The notes under the pieces are model-generated. The model saw only the letters and a list, made by a program, of their open reading frames with translations. It did not search any database and had not been told where the DNA came from. Made by a program: the position numbers and the translations under genes. Source: an uncultured Bifidobacterium sp. (GTDB lineage: Bacteria; Actinomycetota; Actinomycetes; Actinomycetales; Bifidobacteriaceae). From it: DNA of 64,000 nt. The stretch is taken from the NCBI RefSeq assembly GCF_949292005.1, contig NZ_CASEXV010000060.1, positions 19,985 to 83,984 of the forward strand, written 5' to 3'. Shown in pieces: positions 9,562 through 18,064 of this stretch (within the stretch, counting starts at the first letter, position 1; each line of letters opens with the position of its first letter).

Positions 9562-9608
9562 GATGATGCCCGTGAACGCTTCCTTCAGGGAAGGTCACGG
9601 GCATCATC
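9562..9608. terminator. bidirectional terminator between whiB1 and the kinase
   Basis: A perfect 14-bp stem, GATGATGCCCGTGA against TCACGGGCATCATC, encloses a loop that itself pairs (TCCTTCAGGGAAGG). It sits between two convergent genes and can serve both. Confidence 0.75.
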
Positions 9609-9636
9609 GTATCTGCGAACGCTTGATTGGCGGTGA

Positions 9637-11127
9637 TCAGCGATAATCCTGCGCCGCGCGCAACCGGATGTTGAGAACCACGCGGGTTCCGCCCTCATGG
9701 CGCGGCTCCCATCGGATATTCCCTCCAAAGTCATTGGTGACGAAGGTGTTGATGATCTGGGTTCCCAGCCCCGAACCGGACGATCGCGCCATCCCATTCG
9801 ACTCCTCCGACTCCAGGCCGGATCCATCATCCTCGACGACGACATTGAGATTGTTGCCGCTTCTTCCCACGGACACCGTGATCTCGCCGTTGCGACGACC
9901 TTCGTATCCGTGTTCCACCGCATTGGTGATAAGCTCCGTCAGCACCAATGACAGCGGAGTGGCGTCCTGCGCGGGCATCATTCCGAATCGTCCCACATAT
10001 CCTATATGGATGTTCTGGTCGCTCATGGATGCGAGATCGACGCTCATCCTCAGAAGCTTCGTGATGACCTTGTCGAAATCCACGATCTCATCGGCTGTCT
10101 GGCTGAGGCCCTCATGAACCATCGCGATGGTCTGGATACGGCGCTGCGCCTCCGCGAGCTCCTTCCTCACCTCCTCGGACTTGGTGTTGCGGGCCTGCAG
10201 CCTCAGCAACGCCGACACCGCCTGAAGATTGTTCTTTACGCGATGGTGAATCTCCGAAATGGTCGCGTCCTTGGTCTGCAGCTCCTGTTCCCGACGCCGG
10301 ATCTCAGTCACATCGCGGCACAGGATGATGGCACCCGTCCTCCCCATCTCATCCCATAACGGCAGGGATCGCATGGACACGGCGGACCGATTAGCGACCA
10401 GCTCAGAATCGACGGCGGCCTTCCCGCTAAGCACCAACGGAAGGCTTTCGGGAACCGGATCCTTGGCGTGGAGCAGCTGCGTGCCGATCTCACTAAGATA
10501 ATGCCCCTGCATGGTTTCCAAAGACCCCAGCCTACGGAAGCAGCTGATGGCGTTCGGCGAAGCGTAGCGCACTATTCCCTCATTCGTCACGAGGATGAAA
10601 CCGTCGGCCACACGTGCCACGTGCCGTTGACTCATCACCGGATTGTTGTAGGGGAACTGCTCACGGGCGATCATCTGGAAGAGGATCTTGCCCGCATTGA
10701 TGCTTTCGCTCTCGTACCGTCCGTTGGACTCCCTCGTCGCCATATTGGTCTGACGGACGACCACGCCCAAGGTCCTCCCCTCGTGACGGACCGGCGTGTA
10801 CACATTGCACACCTCGGATCTGCCCACAAGTGTCAGACCCTCGGATTTCACGGGCTTCGTCGATTCCATGACCTCATCGAGCTCGCTGGCCATATCCGAA
10901 TCGACCTCATGTCCGACCACATCATCCACGCGCAGCGTCATAACGGTCGAGGGACGGCATTGCTCGGCCACGACATACCGGCCGTCACCGCGTCTCATGA
11001 CAAGAAGAAGATCGGCAAAGCTCAGATCCGCGATGACCTGCCAATCGGCCACCAGTTGATGAAGCCATTCACGGTCGCCATCGGACAAGTCCGGACGGGT
11101 GGAGAGAATTTGGGTGAAGTCCGCCAT
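9637..11127 (-). CDS. pdtaS: PdtaS-like sensor histidine kinase (HisKA_2 type)
   Basis: The protein has 496 residues and no membrane segment. An N-terminal GAF-like sensor domain occupies about 1-150, a PAS domain about 165-280, and the HisKA_2 box EIHHRVKNNLQ follows at about 292-302 (phospho-acceptor His 294/295). The ATPase has an N-box ELITNAVEHGY near 397 and a glycine-rich GSGLGTQII near 455. This is the architecture of PdtaS, the cytosolic kinase that phosphorylates the RNA-binding ANTAR regulator PdtaR. No PdtaR gene is in this window. The frame runs open to 11856, but that part overlaps the divergent hemolysin III gene and lacks protein-like composition; ATG 11127 starts the conserved region. 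Confidence 0.87.
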   Translation of the reverse strand: MADFTQILSTRPDLSDGDREWLHQLVADWQVIADLSFADLLLVMRRGDGRYVVAEQCRPSTVMTLRVDDVVGHEVDSDMASELDEVMESTKPVKSEGLTLVGRSEVCNVYTPVRHEGRTLGVVVRQTNMATRESNGRYESESINAGKILFQMIAREQFPYNNPVMSQRHVARVADGFILVTNEGIVRYASPNAISCFRRLGSLETMQGHYLSEIGTQLLHAKDPVPESLPLVLSGKAAVDSELVANRSAVSMRSLPLWDEMGRTGAIILCRDVTEIRRREQELQTKDATISEIHHRVKNNLQAVSALLRLQARNTKSEEVRKELAEAQRRIQTIAMVHEGLSQTADEIVDFDKVITKLLRMSVDLASMSDQNIHIGYVGRFGMMPAQDATPLSLVLTELITNAVEHGYEGRRNGEITVSVGRSGNNLNVVVEDDGSGLESEESNGMARSSGSGLGTQIINTFVTNDFGGNIRWEPRHEGGTRVVLNIRLRAAQDYR

Positions 11128-11297
11128 AATCACCAATGATACGCAGGCCGTAGCCACAGCACCCGCCGGATCCGCCGCATAATGCCGCCGAGTGAATGAC
11201 GCGGCATGCGTCGCTTCGACGGCCCAGAATTGGCTTGATCGACGGATCGCACATCCCATCGCCGTCGGCGGGGCCATGTGGAATTGACACATCGTAC

Positions 11298-11327
11298 GGT
11301 TACGGTATCGTAGGTTACGGTTCCGTA
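11298..11327 (+). promoter_or_regulatory. two adjacent operator-like repeats before hemolysin III
   Basis: Two 15-base units, GGTTACGGTATCGTA and GGTTACGGTTCCGTA, lie head to tail 20 bases before the next start codon. The second contains a perfect palindrome TTACGG-TT-CCGTAA and the first an imperfect one, TACG-GTAT-CGTA. The size and spacing resemble binding sites of TetR-type dimers. No regulator gene lies next to it, so the protein that binds is unknown. Confidence 0.5.
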
Positions 11328-11346
11328 ATAAGTCATTGGAGGGCCA

Positions 11347-12276
11347 ATGGATCCCGAGCCACACGAGGCGTCCCATGAGATGCCGCAACAGACCACAACA
11401 ACCACACCGCCCGCGCCCGCAGCCCCCGCGAGGACCGAGGTTCAACAGGCCATTATGGAGGCCCGCCAGGGGAAGGCCGCGGAAATACGCGCACGCGCAC
11501 GCCTGAAGGCCGACAGAATCGAACGGCGTTCCCGACTTCGCGTGGCCAAGGTTCTCACAACCGCCGACTCCAAGGCCCAGCATGTTCTGGACCCCACCAG
11601 CGGAACACCCCGGAAGGTCCGTCTCGACGTTCACGGACGTCCGAAGCCCCTTCTTCGTGGATGGATCCATGCGGCCACCGCACCCCTGGCGCTGGCGGCC
11701 GGAATCGTCCTCATCTGCCTCGCGCACGGCACCGGATTGAAATGGGCCTGCGCGGTCTTCATGACAGCGTCGTTGATTCTTTTCACCAATTCGGCGGCCT
11801 ACCATCTGGGAGACTGGTCCCCCACCACGACCGGGGTGCTGCGTCGCATCGACCACGTCAACATCTTCCTGCTCATCGCCGGCACCTACACGCCCGTGGC
11901 CTTCGCGCTTCCATCATTGTGGCGCGATGGCATCATCATAGGAATGTGGTCGTGCACTCTCGTGGCTCTTGTCATCCATGTGATATGGATCAGCGCTCCA
12001 CGTTGGTTGTATGTGCTCGTGTACATCATCTTTGGTGTCTCCGGCGTCGCTCTCATGGGGATGTTCTGGATCTCCCCCGCAGCGGGACCCACCGTCGTCA
12101 TCCTCATCGCATCGGGAGGGTTGTGCTACATCGCGGGAGCCATCGTCTACGCCCTTCGCCACCCCGACCCCTGGCCACGCGTTTTTGGATTCCATGAGAT
12201 TTTCCATCTCGGCACCGTCGCCGGATTCGCCTGCCATATGGTGGCGATCTACATGGTTATCGTCCAGTTGAGATAG
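11347..12276 (+). CDS. trhA: hemolysin III / TrhA (PAQR-type) membrane protein
   Basis: The protein has 309 residues from ATG 11347, with GGAGGG close upstream. The first 100 residues are a charged Ala/Arg-rich cytoplasmic extension that most family members lack. Seven hydrophobic helices follow. The metal-site residues of the family are present: SxxxH (Ser 149, His 153), Asp 169-His 170, and HxxxH plus a later His (283, 287, 297). Bacterial members are called hemolysin III by history; TrhA is implicated in membrane energetics and homeostasis, and hydrolase activity is proposed for PAQR proteins. The operator-like repeats just upstream suggest regulated expression. Confidence 0.88.
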   Translation: MDPEPHEASHEMPQQTTTTTPPAPAAPARTEVQQAIMEARQGKAAEIRARARLKADRIERRSRLRVAKVLTTADSKAQHVLDPTSGTPRKVRLDVHGRPKPLLRGWIHAATAPLALAAGIVLICLAHGTGLKWACAVFMTASLILFTNSAAYHLGDWSPTTTGVLRRIDHVNIFLLIAGTYTPVAFALPSLWRDGIIIGMWSCTLVALVIHVIWISAPRWLYVLVYIIFGVSGVALMGMFWISPAAGPTVVILIASGGLCYIAGAIVYALRHPDPWPRVFGFHEIFHLGTVAGFACHMVAIYMVIVQLR

Positions 12277-12286
12277 TTCTCCGCGC

Positions 12287-12335
12287 CCACACGTGGCCCC
12301 ATACACATGGCCCCATACACATGGCCCCATACACG
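12287..12335. repeat. 14-bp tandem repeat
   Basis: The unit ATACACATGGCCCC occurs twice in full at 12301-12328. It is flanked by a degenerate copy on the left (ACACGTGGCCCC) and the first 7 bases of another on the right. It fills the gap after hemolysin III. Confidence 0.8.
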
Positions 12336-12383
12336 ACGGGGGCGTTTCCGACCTGATGATGGATGGTCGGAGACGCCCCCGTC
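12335..12383. terminator. strong terminator between hemolysin III and greA
   Basis: A 19-bp stem, GACGGGGGCGTTTCCGACC against GGTCGGAGACGCCCCCGTC with a single G-T pair, encloses an 11-base loop. It lies between convergent genes and can serve both. Confidence 0.75.
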
Positions 12384-12404
12384 GCCGTGTCTACAAACGC
12401 GGGA

Positions 12405-12884
12405 CTACTCCAACGGACGTGCGTCCTTGATTATCACGGAGATATCCCGGCCATTGGGTGCCTTGTAGGTCACGGTCTCGCCGTTGTGCGCGCCGACGAT
12501 AGCGGCCCCCATCGGCGAGTCGGTGCTGACCACATCGTAATCGGTCGCAACGGAGATATCGCGCGAGCCCAGCACGTACGTCATCTCGCGACCGGCGAGC
12601 TCCAGCACGACCACGGATCCATTGCCCACCGTGCCGGTCTTCGGAGCGTGAAGAATCTTCGCGTTGCGGAGTTTGACGGTCAACTCGTTGATCCGCCCCT
12701 CATTCTTGCCCTGCTCCTCGCGCGCCGCCTGATATCCACCGTTCTCCGACAGGTCGCCCTCCGCGCGGGCAGCCGCTATACGCTCGGTAATCTCCTCGCG
12801 GTACTCGCCCTCCCTATGGGCGAGCTCCTCCTTCAACGTGTCGTACGCCTTCTGTGTCAGAAGCACGACCTTCTCATCAGCCAT
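12405..12884 (-). CDS. greA: transcription elongation factor GreA
   Basis: The protein has 159 residues, the usual GreA length. It has an N-terminal coiled coil rich in Glu/Arg with acidic tip residues (AEGDLSENGGYQAAREEQG), then the C-terminal FKBP-like domain containing VGNGSVVVLE and SPMGAAIVG. GreA enters the RNA polymerase secondary channel and stimulates cleavage of backtracked transcripts. GAGGAGG lies 10 bases before the ATG. It lies downstream of the FKBP isomerase gene on the same strand. Confidence 0.97.
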   Translation of the reverse strand: MADEKVVLLTQKAYDTLKEELAHREGEYREEITERIAAARAEGDLSENGGYQAAREEQGKNEGRINELTVKLRNAKILHAPKTGTVGNGSVVVLELAGREMTYVLGSRDISVATDYDVVSTDSPMGAAIVGAHNGETVTYKAPNGRDISVIIKDARPLE

Positions 12885-13022
12885 GATGACAACCTCCTCA
12901 ATCCATTAATCATGCGGCAAACGAACAGCCGCGGTCGACATCGCCAGGAATGGGTCGACCGCTTCCGCGTCCCTATACGGAGGGAGGCGCCGAATCTCTC
13001 CGGCGCCTCCCCGAGACCACCG

Positions 13023-13430
13023 TCAACGAGTCGATACGATGTCGATAACAAAAACCAAAGTGTCCGTTCCACCAATCCCAGCCTGCGGAACACCACGAGA
13101 TCCATAGCCATACTCCGGGGGAATGGACACAACGAGGCGGGAACCCACATTATGCCCGGGAACGGTGCGGTCCCAGCCCTTGATGACCTGTCCGACACCA
13201 ATGCCGAAGCTCGCGGGGCTGTGCCTGTCGAAACTCGAGTCGAAAGGCGTGGAGCCACCCCACACGACACCATGGTAGTTGACCGTAACGGTATCGCCCG
13301 GACGCACCACGGGACCATCCCCCTCAACGAGCTCAACCACCCGCAGACCCGCGGGCGGTAGCTCGACGGGGAAGGAGATCACCGGCGACGAGCCGAACTC
13401 CGCATTCACCTCAGGCATGGTCTTTTCCAT
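13023..13430 (-). CDS. FKBP-type peptidyl-prolyl cis-trans isomerase
   Basis: The protein has 135 residues and no signal peptide, so it is cytosolic. It is a single FKBP domain: VTVNYHGVVWGGSTPFDSSF, then GVGQVIKGWDRTVPG and IPPEYGYGSRG are the drug/proline-binding pocket segments. It catalyses proline isomerisation during protein folding. The ribosome binding site AAAGGAG lies 6 bases before ATG 13430. It is transcribed towards greA, 138 bases away. Confidence 0.95.
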   Translation of the reverse strand: MEKTMPEVNAEFGSSPVISFPVELPPAGLRVVELVEGDGPVVRPGDTVTVNYHGVVWGGSTPFDSSFDRHSPASFGIGVGQVIKGWDRTVPGHNVGSRLVVSIPPEYGYGSRGVPQAGIGGTDTLVFVIDIVSTR

Positions 13431-13539
13431 AACATCTCCTTTCGGACAATGTCCACCAGAATATCACCACCCGCCCGATCGCAGAAGTCAATATGCGTGC
13501 GGAAACATTATGCGACCCGCACACAAGGGTCCGGGAGCC

Positions 13540-14103
13540 TCAGTAGATCATCGAAAACATGCTCACCGCATAGAACAGACCGACGCCTGCCATCAGCACG
13601 ACAACCGCGCCTGCCACGAAGGCGAGGACGGGCCGCCGAGACAGCCGTTCCCCAACCATCGTGGCCGCGCCGAAGGCGAGGAATCCCCAGACCGCGCTGT
13701 TGAACCCCACGGACAATGTCTGTCCGCCGGCCAGAGCCGCCCCACCCTGCGCCATCACCAAGGAATCGATCAGGGAGACGACGACGAGGAACCCCCACAG
13801 CCCAAAACCGACAAAACCGCATACAGCCGCGACAAGTGGCCTGTACCTGTCACGGAAGCGCGCGGACAGGGACTGCGCGAGCCAGAGCAGTGCGAAACCC
13901 GCCGTCACCGCGAAGGCGACCGCCACGAGGCACGCCACCATCATCCAAGGAACCAGTGCGACGACACCATTGATCATGATCATGTACAGCGGAGCCGCGA
14001 TAATCTCCCCAGCGCATAGAACGCAGGCGACAACCACATTCTGCGCAAGAACCAGCGGAGCGTTCCCACGGCGAGATTCCTGCCTGTTTCTTTCCAATGG
14101 CAT
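13540..14103 (-). CDS. integral membrane protein of unknown function
   Basis: The protein has 187 residues with about five hydrophobic segments (about 18-40, 44-75, 90-112, 135-152 and 160-184) and a short polar N-terminus. No catalytic or transport motif stands out. It is flanked by the tRNA-Leu gene upstream and the FKBP gene downstream, and all three are on the minus strand. I do not recognise the family. A real gene is supported by protein-like hydrophobic periodicity and an AAAGGACC site before the ATG. Confidence 0.7.
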   Translation of the reverse strand: MPLERNRQESRRGNAPLVLAQNVVVACVLCAGEIIAAPLYMIMINGVVALVPWMMVACLVAVAFAVTAGFALLWLAQSLSARFRDRYRPLVAAVCGFVGFGLWGFLVVVSLIDSLVMAQGGAALAGGQTLSVGFNSAVWGFLAFGAATMVGERLSRRPVLAFVAGAVVVLMAGVGLFYAVSMFSMIY

Positions 14104-14158
14104 AACGGTCCTTTCATCGGACGGCTCTGACCTTCCGCGGCGTGTCCACCAAGGTCAC

Positions 14159-14190
14159 GGAGTCCACCAGATACGGAGTCCACCAGACCA
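14159..14190. repeat. 16-bp tandem repeat beside tRNA-Leu
   Basis: Two adjacent units begin GGAGTCCACCAGA (14159-14174 and 14175-14190) and differ only in the last three bases. A partial copy (GTCCACCA) lies 16 bases upstream. It sits just past the tRNA 3' end. Confidence 0.75.
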
Positions 14191-14195
14191 GCGCG

Positions 14196-14277
14196 TGCCC
14201 CCTGCGGGGTTCGAACCCGCATGCCTTGCGGCGGCGGATTTTAAGTCCGCAGCGTCTGCCAGTTCCGCCAAGGGGGC
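14196..14277 (-). tRNA. tRNA-Leu (anticodon UAA)
   Basis: The 82-base gene folds into a clover leaf. The acceptor stem is GCCCCCT paired with AGGGGGC, followed by discriminator A. The anticodon stem GCGGA/TCCGC holds loop CTTAAAA, giving anticodon UAA. A long class II variable arm and the T-arm with GGTTCGAACCC are present. The CCA end is not encoded. Confidence 0.95.
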
Positions 14278-14373
14278 GGATGAGCCGTCTCACAACGATG
14301 ACTCCGACGAGGACACCTTACCGCACGCCATGTCCTCGTCAGTCACGGAATGTCGGTCCGACCACCGGATTGG

Positions 14374-15381
14374 TCAGCCACGGGCCTCCAGCAAACGCCT
14401 CCCATAGTCGACGACAATCCCATCAAGAAGTCCATGCTCACTGGCCATGAAGGAGTCGATGACCACGCCATGGTCGTCGCGCGCCGCCCGAGACACACGG
14501 TCGAGCACCCGTGACCATACCAACGCCCCACCACCAACGACATCCACGCGACCAGGGTGGATCGCCCGATATGTCGATCTCTGCGCACGCGTCATGCGAA
14601 GGAAGCGATCGTTGACGGCGAACGCCGTGGACAGCGGAAGCTGGGCCCCATCAACGGCGGCATGGTCGTACTCCTTCAACCCCAGCGCCAGAGCCGCCAT
14701 GGTGGTGACGGTTCCCGAAACACCGATGATGCCATGCGCGTCACCGGCATGAACATGCTCGAATGCCTCATCGATATGCGCATCGATGTCCTCAACGGCC
14801 GCGTCAATCTCGTCCTGCGTGGGAGGGTCGGAGCGCAGATGGCGTTCCGTCATCCGCACGGAACCGATGTTCATGGAAAAGGCCTCCCGCACCGAGGTCG
14901 ATGGCGTTGACAGGCCATCCCCTCCGATGACCATCTCCGTGGAGCCTCCCCCAAGATCGACCACAAGATAGGGTGGCTCGACGGACGATCTGTCGACGAT
15001 TCCGGTTGCGGCCAGAAAGCTCAGATCGGCCTCCTCCGTTCCCGAAATCACCTCGGGACGCACTCCAAGAATCGATTCAATCCCATCCTCGAACTCCTCT
15101 CGATTCGCGGCGTCGCGCGTGGCCGATGTCGCCACGAAACGCAGACCGTCGACCGGATGCTCCCGAAGAACCACAGCGAACTCTCGAGCCGCCTCATAGG
15201 TTCGATCCAAAGCCTCCGCCGCGAAGCGATGCGTGTGGTCCACATCCTGTCCAAGACGCACCACACGCAGCATCCTTGGGACGACATCCACGATCCGCCC
15301 ATCGGAACACACCCTCGACACTTTGAGACGAATCGAATTCGTCCCGCAATCGATTCCTGCGACGACCACCGAATCCGACAT
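14374..15381 (-). CDS. ppx: exopolyphosphatase / pppGpp phosphohydrolase (Ppx/GppA)
   Basis: The protein has 335 residues and the sugar-kinase/actin-like fold of the family: phosphate-1 loop GIDCGTNSIRL at about 8-18, GTEEADLSF, and phosphate-2 loop VVDLGGGSTEM. Family members hydrolyse inorganic polyphosphate or convert pppGpp to ppGpp. At this length it lacks the C-terminal HD-like domain of long Ppx forms and matches the short actinobacterial type (Rv1026-like). ATG 15381 has GGAGGGAAGG upstream; the frame is open further to 15483. It is the last gene of the eno-ftsB-DUF501-ppx block. Confidence 0.92.
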   Translation of the reverse strand: MSDSVVVAGIDCGTNSIRLKVSRVCSDGRIVDVVPRMLRVVRLGQDVDHTHRFAAEALDRTYEAAREFAVVLREHPVDGLRFVATSATRDAANREEFEDGIESILGVRPEVISGTEEADLSFLAATGIVDRSSVEPPYLVVDLGGGSTEMVIGGDGLSTPSTSVREAFSMNIGSVRMTERHLRSDPPTQDEIDAAVEDIDAHIDEAFEHVHAGDAHGIIGVSGTVTTMAALALGLKEYDHAAVDGAQLPLSTAFAVNDRFLRMTRAQRSTYRAIHPGRVDVVGGGALVWSRVLDRVSRAARDDHGVVIDSFMASEHGLLDGIVVDYGRRLLEARG

Positions 15382-15421
15382 CACAACCTTCCCTCCATCA
15401 CATCGTCCACCATGCCACTCA

Positions 15422-16030
15422 TCACGCGCATCGGCACACCGACGGCGAAAACTCATCCGACATCGCATCCAGTGCGAGATCACCGATGGGATTCGCTCCC
15501 GGACCCATGACGAGGCTCTGGGCCACCAACGCGTGAAGGCACTTGACCCTGACCGGCATTCCCCCGGCGCTCACCGCGGACACATGTTCCTCATCATCGC
15601 CGACAAGAGCGGCTATCCTATGCCGGAAAGCGCGATATAACCCATGGGCCCTGACATATCCGGACCGTAGCTCCTCATCCGCAGCAAGACGATCGTTGAA
15701 CCGCCGCATGACGCCATCGGCCTCAAGATGGGACGCGGCCTTCACCGCCGAAGGACCGGTCAGATAGCACGTGGTGGGAAAGGGAACGCCGCCCGGCAAC
15801 AGCGGCCGCGTGATCACGGCAAGAGGGCGCCCGCACACGCATCTGGCCCCGACGGCAAGCATCCCGCGCGGGAAGCGACCCAACTGGCTGTGAACAATGG
15901 ACACATCCTCCTGCGACGCCCTGTGATCCAGAATATGTCGCGCCAGTTCGGCCATCCACCGCGTGTCCCGCTCGTTAAGCGGTATGTCGGCCGCCACCGT
16001 CGGCGCCGATGATTCATTCACCACCATCAA
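15422..16030 (-). CDS. DUF501 family protein
   Basis: The protein has 202 residues. It contains the family's HSQLGRFPRGMLAVGARC stretch with paired Cys (CVCGRP) and PFPTTCYLTGP, and ends in a conserved block MPVRVKCLHALVAQSLVMG and GANPIGD. The several cysteines suggest metal binding, which is inference. Actinobacteria place DUF501 between the FtsB/DivIC-like gene and ppx (Rv1025 in Mycobacterium), exactly as here. The function is unknown. Confidence 0.9.
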   Translation of the reverse strand: MMVVNESSAPTVAADIPLNERDTRWMAELARHILDHRASQEDVSIVHSQLGRFPRGMLAVGARCVCGRPLAVITRPLLPGGVPFPTTCYLTGPSAVKAASHLEADGVMRRFNDRLAADEELRSGYVRAHGLYRAFRHRIAALVGDDEEHVSAVSAGGMPVRVKCLHALVAQSLVMGPGANPIGDLALDAMSDEFSPSVCRCA

Positions 16031-16060
16031 TCTCCGTTTCTCATACGCAATCAGAACACC

Positions 16061-16606
16061 CTACTCGGTCGATTCGCTCGACGCCGAGGAGGAAGACGAA
16101 GACGACGACGAAGAGGAGGACGAAGACGACGACGAAGACGTTCCGGTGGTCGACTTCGACGTCGGCTCATCCGCCTTCCTGATTCCATACGCCAATTCGC
16201 TGTACCACGGTATCGTCGATGCCGAGGATGTTGTGTCATCATCCTTGTCAAGCGATTGCGCGTTCGAAGACTTTCCCGACACGGACTCTGAATTGTTGAC
16301 GTGGACCGACACCTCACCGGGGAAGACGAAGCCCAGACGCTCCCGGGCCTGCGCAGTGACATAGGATTTGTCACTCCACCGCGCGATCTCATTCTCCAAC
16401 GATCTCTTCTGCTCGACCAGAGCGGCCTCCTGCCGCTTAAGACCATTGAGTTCCGCCAGATTCAGCGCATACGTGTGAAACGCCGACACAAGCTGTATCC
16501 CGCCCAACGCGAGAATAATCACGGACACAACGAACGCCAGCGGGCCCGTGCCTCGAGACCTGCCGGAGGATTTCGACGCATCACGGGACCGCTTGGAACT
16601 TCTCAT
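16061..16606 (-). CDS. ftsB: septum formation initiator FtsB/DivIC with polyserine tail
   Basis: The protein has 181 residues: a basic cytoplasmic head, one membrane helix at about 22-44, a coiled coil at about 50-75 and the conserved end RERLGFVFPGE at about 88-98. FtsB/DivIC forms a complex with FtsL and FtsQ at the division site. The C-terminal 80 residues are unusual. They are polar, with a run of nearly 20 serines near residue 160-178, and reach far beyond the conserved domain. Its place directly downstream of eno matches Rv1024. The stop lies 30 bases before the DUF501 gene. Confidence 0.88.
   Translation of the reverse strand: MRSSKRSRDASKSSGRSRGTGPLAFVVSVIILALGGIQLVSAFHTYALNLAELNGLKRQEAALVEQKRSLENEIARWSDKSYVTAQARERLGFVFPGEVSVHVNNSESVSGKSSNAQSLDKDDDTTSSASTIPWYSELAYGIRKADEPTSKSTTGTSSSSSSSSSSSSSSSSSSASSESTE
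16070..16141 (-). repeat. serine-codon tract in ftsB
   Basis: On the coding strand this is a TCN run (plus strand shows GACGACGAAGAGGAGGACGA-type repeats) that encodes the polyserine end of FtsB. Trinucleotide gain or loss would keep the frame. Confidence 0.65.
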
Positions 16607-16619
16607 AAAAACGACGGTA

Positions 16620-16650
16620 CCCGCCGCATTCGACGAGCGAACACGGCGGG
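16620..16650 (-). terminator. hairpin after enolase
   Basis: CCCGCCG and CGGCGGG pair around a 17-base loop between the eno stop and the ftsB start. The stem is short and has no T-run, so it may only reduce readthrough into ftsB. Confidence 0.35.
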
Positions 16651-16675
16651 CCCCTAACCGATAATTCGGTATGAA

Positions 16676-17971
16676 CTACTTGACGTACTTCGCGCACGCC
16701 TTGAACGCCGCGTACCCGGCATACACGGCGGTGGAGCCAAGCTCCTCCTCAATCTCGAGAAGGCGGTTGTACTTGGCGATGCGCTCGCCACGGGCAGGAG
16801 CGCCGGTCTTGATCTGGCGGGTGTTCTTGGCGACCGCGAGATCAGAGATGGTGGTGTCCGGAGTCTCACCGGAACGGTGGGAGACCATGGAGGTGTATCC
16901 GTTTGCAGTGGCGAGCTCGATGGCGTCGAGCGTCTCCGTGACGGTTCCGATCTGGTTGAGCTTAACCAGCAGCGAGTTGGCGGCACCCATGTCGATGGCC
17001 TTGCGCAGACGCTTGGGGTTCGTCACAAGCAGATCGTCGCCAACGAACTGGAGACGATCACCCAGACGCCTTGTGATGGACGCCCAGTCATCCCATCCCT
17101 CCTCCTGGAAGGGATCCTCGATGGAGACGATGGGATACTCGTTGATGAGCTTCTCGTAATAGTCCAGCATGTACTCGGAGTCGCGCTCCTCGCCGTCGAA
17201 ACGATACTTGCCGGTCTCCTTGCTGTAGAACTCGGAGGAGGCGACATCGAGACAGATGCCGATCTGGCGTCCGGGCTCATATCCGGCAGCTGAAATGGCA
17301 TCGACGATGTACTTGAGGGAGTCCTCGTTGGACTTCATCTTGGGTGCGAAACCACCCTCGTCGCCCAGACCCGTGGCCAGTCCGTCCTTCTTCAGCACGT
17401 TCTTGAGGGTGTGGTAGACCTCGACGCCCGCACGAAGGGCATCGCTGTAGGAGTCGAATCCGTATGGGGAGATCATGTACTCCTGGATGTCCGTGGCGAA
17501 GTCCGCGTGGGCTCCACCGTTCATGATGTTCATGTTCGGGACGGGAAGAATATGACCGTTGGTTCCTCCGATGTAGCGATACAGGGGAAGGTCCGCGGAC
17601 TCGGCCGAGGCGTAGAGAGCCGCGAGGGAGACTCCGAGAATGGCGTTGGCGCCCAGCTTGCCCTTGTTGGCCGTTCCATCGAGCTCGATCATGACATCGT
17701 CGAGAGCGCGCTGGTCGGAAGCATCCATCCCAATGACCTTGGGAGCGATGACCTCGTTGACCGCCTTGACCGCGTCAAGAACGCCCTTGCCCATATAGCG
17801 GGCCTTGTCGCCGTCACGACGCTCCCATGCCTCGGCCTCACCAGTCGACGCTCCGGAGGGAACAAGACCATGTCCCGCCGCGCCATCCTCGGTTTCCAGA
17901 TAGACTTCAACGGTCGGATTGCCACGGGAATCAAGAATCTCGCGCGCGTAGACGCTTTCAATAGCTGCCAC
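16676..17971 (-). CDS. eno: enolase
   Basis: The protein has 431 residues, the standard length. It interconverts 2-phosphoglycerate and phosphoenolpyruvate in glycolysis. Diagnostic pieces are SGASTGE near residue 40, the metal-site region MNIMNGGAHAD near 155, the signature LLVKLNQIGTVTE, and SHRSGETPDT near the C-terminus with the catalytic residues. The start is GTG at 17971, with AAGGAGCAG just upstream. It heads the eno-ftsB-DUF501-ppx block, and the 93 bases upstream separate it from the aldo/keto reductase gene. Confidence 0.98.
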   Translation of the reverse strand: MAAIESVYAREILDSRGNPTVEVYLETEDGAAGHGLVPSGASTGEAEAWERRDGDKARYMGKGVLDAVKAVNEVIAPKVIGMDASDQRALDDVMIELDGTANKGKLGANAILGVSLAALYASAESADLPLYRYIGGTNGHILPVPNMNIMNGGAHADFATDIQEYMISPYGFDSYSDALRAGVEVYHTLKNVLKKDGLATGLGDEGGFAPKMKSNEDSLKYIVDAISAAGYEPGRQIGICLDVASSEFYSKETGKYRFDGEERDSEYMLDYYEKLINEYPIVSIEDPFQEEGWDDWASITRRLGDRLQFVGDDLLVTNPKRLRKAIDMGAANSLLVKLNQIGTVTETLDAIELATANGYTSMVSHRSGETPDTTISDLAVAKNTRQIKTGAPARGERIAKYNRLLEIEEELGSTAVYAGYAAFKACAKYVK

Positions 17972-18064
17972 AACTGCTCCTTACAACGTAGGTTGCGATA
18001 ACGCTCTCCACACTACTGGGATTTATGGACGATGCCACTGGATTCCGCGGCGGTTCGTTAGCCC

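Noticed and set aside
11128..11856. N-terminal extension of the PdtaS-like frame
   Set aside because: It overlaps the well-supported divergent hemolysin III gene, and its residues show no domain.
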